Shown piece by piece: positions 57,475-64,000 of a DNA stretch of 64,000 nucleotides. The first letter of the stretch is position 1. The number at the start of each line of letters is the position of its first letter. The position numbers and the translations under genes were made by a program. A model generated the notes under the pieces. That model saw only the letters and a list, made by a program, of their open reading frames with translations. It did no database searches and was not told where the DNA came from. The stretch comes from CAWHQZ01 sp963831645 (GTDB taxonomy: Bacteria > Pseudomonadota > Alphaproteobacteria > Rhizobiales > Aestuariivirgaceae), in assembly GCA_963831645.1 (NCBI GenBank), contig CAWHQZ010000024.1, positions 13,669 to 77,668 of the forward strand. Reading direction: 5' to 3'.

Positions 57475-58612
57475 CTAGTCTTCTGGTAGTTTGTAGTTTT
57501 CTGCAACTTCATCGAGAAATTCCGGCCGCAAATATCGAGCTAGCGCACCTGCCTTTTCCACGTGGCTCGCGCAATGCCCCAAACGGGATGAATTGGCACA
57601 TCTCCGTCATGGGTGGAGAAAGCCGAGAGAACGTGGGACGGTTCACTTCTTGTATCACCTTGTCGCGACGAACGTCGGGAGCGACGAGGAACAGCGGCAT
57701 GTTCAAATTTGGCTGCATCGCAATTAGATCGGACATCCGCAAGAGGCCCGAGTAGAATCCCAAGTCGTGCTTTCGATTTGAAATGCCGCGACAATAGTTT
57801 TTCCTCTGAGCCAGAGCACATCAATCAATTCGATTGTCGTATTTGTAGCTTCGTCGAAATGGAAACGGGAAGCTCGGTGAGCAGCCGCGCGATAGACGAG
57901 AACGTCTGTCCGTTGTGCGTTCGCCCGCGGTCGTCTCTGGCGACCCACACGTCAAGGCCCATGTCACTTCCGAGCCTGAGCAACATGAGCTGAACTTCGC
58001 TATGCCTCTCTTGGTTTGCCGGGCGTGGTTGTTCGGGCACTGGTTTCCTCAACCTCCTCGCTGTCAGTTTCCTCATCATCCTGCGGAATTGTGACTGCAC
58101 CTGCCTGCTTCGTTCTATAGAGCGGCGGAACTTTGGCCAATTTCTTCGGGTCGAATTGCCTTGGTGCGGGATTACGCTGCGCTTCCTCCAAGGCCGCTAC
58201 TACTGCTTCCCCGTCAGCTTTCGACCACTGAGCTGGGGATGCTCTTACAGCGCCTGTCCATGCGTTGGGCGATTGCGTCTTCTGAAAGATGGACAGCCGA
58301 TCCTCCATCATCAGTATCGGCACCGCGTGAAGTGGTTCTACCCGCAGCACCACTTTGACAGGCACACGAGCCGGAAACTGGTCCAGGCTCCAGATTTTGG
58401 TATTGGCATCCTGGTATGGCTCACCGGTCACCTCAAGAACGCCTATCCACCGAAGAACACCCTGTCAGGTAGCAGAGAAGGTAGTCACCTTGTCGAAGCT
58501 GGCGGACCGTGTTCCATCGCGTTTGCGAGAAGCCAGAAACGGTGCCTCCGGCCTTAAGGAACTCGTTCCAGGTGGTTCCGGTAAAGAGGTCGAGCCAATA
58601 GCGCCTTCCCAT
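57475..58612 (-). pseudogene. EVE-like domain fused to a PD-(D/E)XK-like nuclease domain, several frameshifts
   Basis: ATG 58612: RRYWLDLFTGTTWNEFLKAG, SGFSQTRWNTVRQLRQGDY (EVE/PUA-like ligand pocket), IGVLEVTGEPYQD, a linker rich in acidic residues, then a second domain with HSEVQLMLLRLGSDMGLDVW, IELIDVLWLRGKTIVAAFQI and GFYSGLLRMSDL. Its C-terminus (VEKAGALARYLRPEFLDE) ends at 57475. At least four frame changes between 58470 and 57560. The Asp-Leu-Trp/Glu pattern suggests a restriction-like fold but is not proof. Convergent to the TIR-like gene with 85 bases between the ends. Confidence 0.55.
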
Positions 58613-59188
58613 CGGTTATCCCCCCTTTGCGGCACATCGGTCTCCAGCTGCGCGGCCATTAGTGGTCCGGTGATCGGAGCGCCAGTAATATCAGCCCGAT
58701 CCGCGACGATGTCCACGACTAGGCCCGCAACGAGCAGGTCCACGACGATCAGGCATTCGGTCAATACTGACTGACGCTCGTTCCCGGCTCCGGCTTTCAA
58801 AAATATCTCGATCAGGACCCAAGATTTCTACGCCCGCCCCCGCTTATGGACTGTCGAACAGTCTGCTGTTCGGTGAACCCTTGTGTGACTTGGCCCGCCC
58901 GGGTGTCATGGGCCTCGGCGGGCCTTCGTTTCGAGGAAGATTAACAGTGGGAAGCCGGTATTAGGCTAAGGCCATGAGAAACCATCTCTACTACGGCCAT
59001 AACCTTGAAATCTGCGGAAGCGCGCGCGTGTATCGATGACGACTATGGCGCGACCCCGATTAGGATCAGCGGCCGGCACAATCAATCACGGGCAATACCA
59101 AAGTGGTCCGATGTTGAAGCAGCCGCGGCGGCTCCAGTTGCTCGGACGATTCCGGCTTCCCTGTCCACACGGGTCGGGGCGAAAGTTC
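58613..59188. other. No supported gene; terminator-like hairpin
   Basis: Only short frames. A strong hairpin GGCCCGCC/GGCGGGCC lies at 58892-58924 with TTCGTTT after it, plus-strand orientation, with no recognised gene upstream of it. Confidence 0.4.
58892..58930 (+). terminator. Rho-independent terminator-like hairpin
   Basis: GGCCCGCC (58892-58899) pairs with GGCGGGCC (58917-58924) around a 17-base loop, followed by TTCGTTT. It probably belonged to a gene that no longer exists or was not recognised. Confidence 0.4.
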
Positions 59189-59401
59189 CTACCGACATGG
59201 CGATGCTCCTCTGAACGTCCTTCTCCACTGTGGAACACGACCCCGCTGACACTGGCGATGGCGACCGTGCACTCTCTGGACAAGGCTGGAGTCCACCTCC
59301 GGAACCGCTACCGCGGCAAGCGGTATGGTTGCAGCCGGCACAGAGTTGGGGACAACCATAGTAAACAAGACGACGAGTGCAGCACCTACCAAGTGAATCA
59401 T
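59189..59401 (-). CDS. Tiny secreted protein overlapping the P450-like gene
   Basis: 70 residues, ATG 59401 overlapping the stop of the upstream P450-like gene (ATGA). Signal peptide HLVGAALVVLFTMVVPNSVPAA, then PLAAVAVPEVDSSLVQRV and a short basic tail with two cysteines (GRHRQCQRGRVPQW, SPCR). Exported like its upstream neighbour, so the two may act together. No family known to me. Confidence 0.5.
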   Translation of the reverse strand: MIHLVGAALVVLFTMVVPNSVPAATIPLAAVAVPEVDSSLVQRVHGRHRQCQRGRVPQWRRTFRGASPCR

Positions 59402-60988
59402 GTCTTAGGTCCCCTCCCTATGTGCCTCTGCGAAATCCAACATCGTCTCCGATGACCGTGGTTCGGACCGATGGGAAGCGGTTCCGGCGTGGCGATGTCG
59501 AGCTTCTCGAACTCGATCTTGTCCTTCCAGACCTTTCGCAGGAAATCCTCGAACACCTGGATCGTGAGTTGCTCGCCGGGACAGCGGCGGTAACCGAAAC
59601 CGAAGGGTGCGAAGCCAGCATGGTCGCAGACCGGCAGCGGCTTGTCATCGACGATGCCATAGACGGTGCCAAACCCGCTGTTGTGCATGACCGCCTTCCT
59701 GCCATCCTTGACCTCGAAGGCCGTTCTGTCGAACGGGCATTTGGCAAAGCCGACCTGCTCGCACTTGGCTTCATCGATCTGATGGCTTGTCGGGGCGTTG
59801 TTGTAACGGTCGGGATCGAAGTTATTGGCGTCTCTTCCATTGCACGGCGTCAAAGCTCGTCGCCTCATGCGGGCTCGCGACATAGCCGTGCCTCTCGAAG
59901 GGCGGCACCCTCACTTCTTGGACGGCCGATATGCTTCCGCCATTGGGCGTGATTGTGCGGAACAACTCCATGACGAAGCGTTCAAGCGGCGTGAAGGCAT
60001 TGCCGCCTGCATCGTCGAAGTTCCCCTCCATGGTCTTCTTGAACCAAGCCTTGGCATCTGGGTCACCCGTATCCCGCGCCAGCTTCAGCATGATGTTGTA
60101 CATCGTGTTGCCCCATTGACTCAGGGCAACGAAGTTGTGGAAGACCTCAAAGACCACGTCCTTGTGCGCGAAATCTTTCCCGTCCCCGGCGTTCTTGATC
60201 CAGTAGAAGGCGAAGGTCTTTTCTGGGTTGGGTGTCTTGCCGCTGACGATGTCGGCAAGCCTGTCGTTAATCCATTCCTTTAGGAAATCGAGGTGGAAGC
60301 GCACCGTCATATAGTTCTGATAGACGATCTTCTGTGTCGGATCACGATAGGCAAGGACAGTGTTGAAGCTTTGCCCGATCTCGCGCACTCGGGCTGGAAT
60401 GGCGTCACCGTTCACGCCGAGATGCAAATCCCAATACAGGTCGAAATAGTTTTCGAGATAGCGGCGCATCAGCGGCTTGCCAGCGTTGCTGACGTCCAGC
60501 AGCTTGTCGAAAAACTGCGTGACCTTGTCGCCATACATTGGGCGATACAGATCAGGCGTCATAGCGGACATGTAGATGCGCTTTCGTCGGTTGTCCGGGC
60601 CGCGCTTCTCCAAGCCTTGCAGGAAGACGGTGACGCCATCCTGGGGAGCAGGCTTCCAAGTCTCGCTCAGCAACCCCCAAAGATCATAGGGCAAGGCATT
60701 TTCTTTGGTGAACTTCACATCGATCATGGGGAGGAAGAGCCTTTCCCCTTGATAGATGGTGTTCAGGAACCACGGGACGATCACGTTCTCCACATAGGCA
60801 GGATCGAACTCTGCCAGGAACTGCTTGCGCAGCCGCGCTACAGCCGCTTCCAACTCGCTGGGCGACAGAGGTTGACGATCGCCAGCGGGGTCATGGCCGA
60901 GATACATCGCGTGGGCGCTCGGCGGAGCCGATGCTCCAACAACGGCTGCAGCACCACCTGCTAAGAATGCTCGTCTCTCCATAATCAT
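59398..60988 (-). pseudogene. Tat-exported cytochrome P450-like haem protein, one frameshift
   Basis: Start at ATG 60988 (or 60982). The N-terminus ERRAFLAGGAAAVVGASAPP is a twin-arginine-like signal. The body is a P450-type fold of about 520 residues; the haem thiolate motif FAPFGFGYRRCPGEQ is near the C-terminus, beyond a frame change at about 59836. P450s are normally cytoplasmic or membrane-bound in bacteria, and Tat export would deliver a folded haem enzyme to the periplasm. Redox partner genes are not nearby, which hints at peroxide-driven (peroxygenase or allene-oxide-synthase-like) chemistry (inference). Confidence 0.6.
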
Positions 60989-61449
60989 CTCTCGATTGTG
61001 TGGATTAGCTTCGCGAATATTCGACCTGGGCTGTCTGGCCTTTTACTGACTTTCAGCGCCAGTGCTCTGCACTAGACCGTGATGACGACGAAGTTTTGAC
61101 GATTGGTTGCGAAAGGCTTCCTGCTGAGCAGTTGCTGCTCAGATTGTTGAGACTCCTGTAGCACGTCATCCATCGCTGCCTAGTTGGACCTTGGTATAGT
61201 AGGCTACGATGTTCGTTGCGATGGTCCAAAGTCTGACCGCGACTGTTCAGCGCCAGGGCGGCGCTAAGATCCGACTTGTTCATTAGCCGTCAGCCGGACC
61301 TTGGCGCCATCCCGGTAGCTTTCGCGCAGCAACACCGCGGGACGTGAGCCTCGGTTCGGGACGACAGCGACGTACATGCGCAGCTTGAATCACTGCGCGC
61401 AACGCGTTTCATTATGCATTCTCGCCAGATTCTCGGCAGTCGGATAACC
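60989..61449. other. No supported gene
   Basis: Short frames only. It forms the spacer between the P450-like gene promoter and the 3' end of the recombinase gene. It is AT-richer than its flanks and may include the attachment-site side of the recombinase-bearing element. Confidence 0.4.
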
Positions 61450-63517
61450 TTATCGTATTGATATTGTTGAGAACTTCGGTCTTTTATCGATAACGCGCTG
61501 CACCCCTATGCGCACCTCCTCTGTGGTGAGCGCTTCAACCGGAACCAGCCACGGCGAGCCCGGCATGATTTGCGTCGCCGGCAGGATACCCTTGAGCACA
61601 AGGCTCTTTGCGGAGCCCACGAGATGCCGAGCACCTCGGCAGCTTTCATCAGACTGATCATCTGGTTGTTAGCCTTGGCCGGATCATATTCGGGTATGCC
61701 GAGACGCTCGCGCATTTCGCGCACGCGCACTGTCGTCCAAGTCTCGCCGTTGCTGGTTTTGCAGCGCATCCGGTTGAGCGATACGGCAAGCTCACGGTCC
61801 GGCCAGTGTCCGGCGAGCTTGCGGAGTGCATCGACTGCGGTAGGCGACGTGTCGCTCGGATACCGACCGATCTTGACGCGAGGAACTGGACCACCTCTGG
61901 ACGGCGCCCGCCGGTCCAATGGCATCAGCAGCACGGCCTCGTTGGTCGCGTCATCGAGTTCGCACACGACCTCTTGAACCAGGATATGGATGAGACGCTG
62001 CTTGGTCCGCGTATCGGTTGAAGCTGCATTCCATACCGCCGGCAGGTCGTGGGCGAGTTGGAGGAGACGTGCGCGATCAATCTTTGGGCGCGCCGCTGAC
62101 ATAGCGGCACAGGTCCTCGATGCGGTGCTCAAGTCCAGCCACACGCTCCAACGCGTCGTTCCAGCGCGCCTCCAGTTCGCGGGCGACGTGGCGTTTGGCA
62201 GGATCCACCAGTTCGTATCGGCGTCCGGCCAGCGATGCTTCATAGCGAGCCCCTTCAAGCTCCCGCTCAACGGCGGCGATGATGTCCTTCCGCGAACGCT
62301 CGACTTGGTCCGAAGCGAAGATCGCGGCTTCCACGGCGCGGTCGGAGACCGCCTCCAGAACGTGCAGGGCAACAGCACGATCGATCCGAACACCTCCGAT
62401 GCCGATGCACAGCCCGGCGCCCACATGGGCATCATCGCCGCGGCACTGATAGCGATGGGCGTTGCCTTTCCCCATGCCGTAGAAGATGCGCATCATCCGT
62501 CCGCAGCGCCCACACCGCATCAACCCGGTAAGCAGCGCGCGGCCGCCGCGCGCTGATTTGCGCGCGCAGTTGCTCTTCATATGCGCGTTCTCGAGTAGGA
62601 GCTTCTGGTTATCCTCGTATTCCTGCCAACTGATGTAGCCAGGATGATTATCACGCAACAGGATATTCCATTCGTCTCTGGGCTTCGCGAAGCCGCTGGC
62701 CTTGCGAGCGCGCCCATCCACGATCCGTCGTTCGCTGCGCCCTCCTGCCGAAGGCATAGGCGCCAGCATACAGGGGATTGTGAAGGATCTGCATGACGCT
62801 GTGATAGGCGGGCGCCTTCCAGACGAGCTTGCAGACATCGACGTTGCGCAAGACGACGGGCATCTTGATGTCGGCCGACCGCAACCACAGGAAGGCCTGC
62901 CGCGCACTGCCCAACTCGCGGAACTTCGCGAAGGCCAGCCGGATCGTATCGGCCACGTGCTCGTCGGGATCAATTTCGATCTTGCCCGCTTCGCTCCAGC
63001 GGAATCCGGGCGGGAGCATGAACCGGAATTCGCCGCGCCGCGCCTTGGAATTGCGAGCCGCGATGCCCCGCTGTCGCATCAGGCTCAATTCGTATTCCGA
63101 CATCGTTCCCTTCAGCCCGAGCAACAAGCGATCGTTGACGAGCCGCGGATCGTAGGCGCCATCCGGATCGATAACCAGGGTACCGGCAAACGCGCACAAG
63201 TCGATCAGGTGATGCCAATCCCGCCCGTTGCGCGCCAGGCGTGACGCCTCGATGCAGAACACCGCGCCGACATCGCCGGAGCACACCATGGCGACAAGCC
63301 GCTCGAAGCCGGGACGCTGCATCGTGCCGGATCCCGAGCGGCCCAGATCGTCGTCGATCACCGTAACCGATGCGAAGCCCGTCGCTTCCGCGGCTCTGGC
63401 CAGGTCATATTGCCGACGCTGGCTCTCAAGATTGCCGGTCACCTGCGCCATGGTCGATTGGCGAACGTACACCACTGCGGTCCGGCCGAGATGGTCAGGC
63501 GTGATCTTGGTGTTCAT
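61450..63517 (-). pseudogene. Large serine recombinase, three or more frameshifts
   Basis: ATG 63517. The N-terminal resolvase domain has the nucleophilic Ser (VVYVRQSTMAQ), LVIDPDGAYDPR and SEYELSLMRQRG. The recombinase domain follows (GFRWSEAGKIEIDPDEHVADT), then a zinc ribbon (MRCGRCGRMMRIFYGMG...CRG) and a coiled coil (ERVAGLEHRIEDL). Slips near 62740, 62090 and 61610 interrupt it; the joined frame ends at 61450. It belongs to phage- or ICE-type integrases. The gene overlaps the end of its upstream partner by 23 bases. Confidence 0.82.
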
Positions 63518-64000
63518 CCACGCCTCCCTTTTTTGTTCCGGCCGCCAGAGCCTCCAGCAGAAGATCGGCCAGGGCCTCGACCAGTCCCTTCGTGTTTCGC
63601 TTCACTGGCGTTTGAGGAGTTTGACATTCCAGTTCGAGAACGAGCTGCCCTCGATTTCGATATCTGCTTCTCCGCACTGTCTCTCTCTCCTTCTCCCTCG
63701 AAGGATGGGATTGTGCGCGCCGCTTGCGATTTGCACCGAATGACGCGAGCACGGCGGCAAGTTCGTTGAGACCCTCGACACTGATCTCGGGAAGCCCGTG
63801 CGTCATGCCCGCGCAATAGCTCCCGTCGAACATCCAGTTCGGCAGCTCGCGGCTAAGGTCAGGCCGTTCGTCCGTATAGATGCACGTCAGATCCTTGCCG
63901 CGGCGAAACGGCGAGACCCGCAACGTTCTTCCAAACAGCGGGTGCCAGCGATAGGCGATCTTCGCAAAACGAAAACCGTATGCAGAATGTTGGTGGTTGC
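63495..64000 (-). CDS. Conserved partner gene of the serine recombinase, 5' end outside the window
   Basis: The frame is open through the right edge, so the start is not visible. It begins in the window with HSAYGFRFAKIAYRWHPLFG, a WHPLFG pattern as in DUF5372-like proteins associated with serine recombinases (family assignment from memory, low certainty). Later parts include RRGKDLTCIYTDERPDLSRE and MTHGLPEISVEGLNELAAVL. Its stop overlaps the recombinase start, indicating translational coupling. Confidence 0.5.
   Translation of the reverse strand, partial: NHQHSAYGFRFAKIAYRWHPLFGRTLRVSPFRRGKDLTCIYTDERPDLSRELPNWMFDGSYCAGMTHGLPEISVEGLNELAAVLASFGANRKRRAQSHPSREKERETVRRSRYRNRGQLVLELECQTPQTPVKRNTKGLVEALADLLLEALAAGTKKGGVDEHQDHA

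Noticed and set aside
57540..57824. Separate small genes within 57.5-58.8 kb on the minus strand
   Set aside because: Their translations are successive pieces of one longer conserved sequence, so they are treated as one frameshifted gene.

Overview
The window reads as a GC-rich alphaproteobacterial chromosome segment, most likely Hyphomicrobiales (Bradyrhizobium/Rhodopseudomonas-like). This is inferred from the TTT-type (TctABC) transporter, the formyl-CoA transferase operon, the class III cyclase/TolB-N/TPR proteins, the small secreted Arg/His-rich proteins, the two GFA proteins and the dispersed palindromic intergenic repeats. No ribosomal or housekeeping locus is present. No intact tRNA or rRNA was found.

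Layout. 1-1571: 3' part of a multihaem cytochrome c/TPR protein. 1701-11077 (minus strand): one catabolic unit holding an ADP-forming acyl-CoA synthetase, formyl-CoA transferase (frc), a ThDP enzyme, a GntR/FCD regulator and TctA, TctB and TctC. This is a coherent uptake-and-CoA-activation pathway for oxalate or a small 2-hydroxy acid. 11601-22250: tyrosine integrase, unknown secreted proteins, an MBL hydrolase, an Asn-Ser repeat protein, a badly frameshifted histidine kinase/response regulator pair, and a zone of GC hairpins and tRNA-Arg-like half genes. 22357-37796: class III cyclase/TolB-N/TPR proteins, a SARP-like regulator with the same tail, a sulfotransferase, GFA protein, O-methyltransferase, alcohol dehydrogenase and EamA exporter. 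38079-52193: mixed metabolic genes (SDR, hydrolases, lactonase-like MBL, CMD, cupin, LysR plus FAD oxidase, GFA, ODP-type MBL, amidohydrolase, SrpA-like catalase), several of them decayed. 53280-64000: mobile or defence region with a tail tape-measure remnant, an HUH Rep-like gene followed by iteron-like repeats, a small membrane protein overlapping an MTH538/ThsB-like TIR protein, a convergent EVE-like/nuclease-like gene, a Tat-exported P450-like protein overlapping a tiny secreted protein, and a large serine recombinase with its upstream partner at the window edge.

A striking property is the number of coding frames broken by single-base shifts: about 20 genes and more than 35 shifts, estimated by hand by joining overlapping frames. 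Long stretches such as 3893-9420 and 44873-52193 are clean. Either the accessory genes are decaying, or the assembly carries uncorrected indels in patches. The shifted loci are listed here as pseudogenes with the full extent that becomes visible once frames are joined. The best candidate for an undescribed system is the 56.3-58.6 kb membrane protein/TIR-like/EVE-nuclease cluster on the recombinase- and Rep-bearing island.
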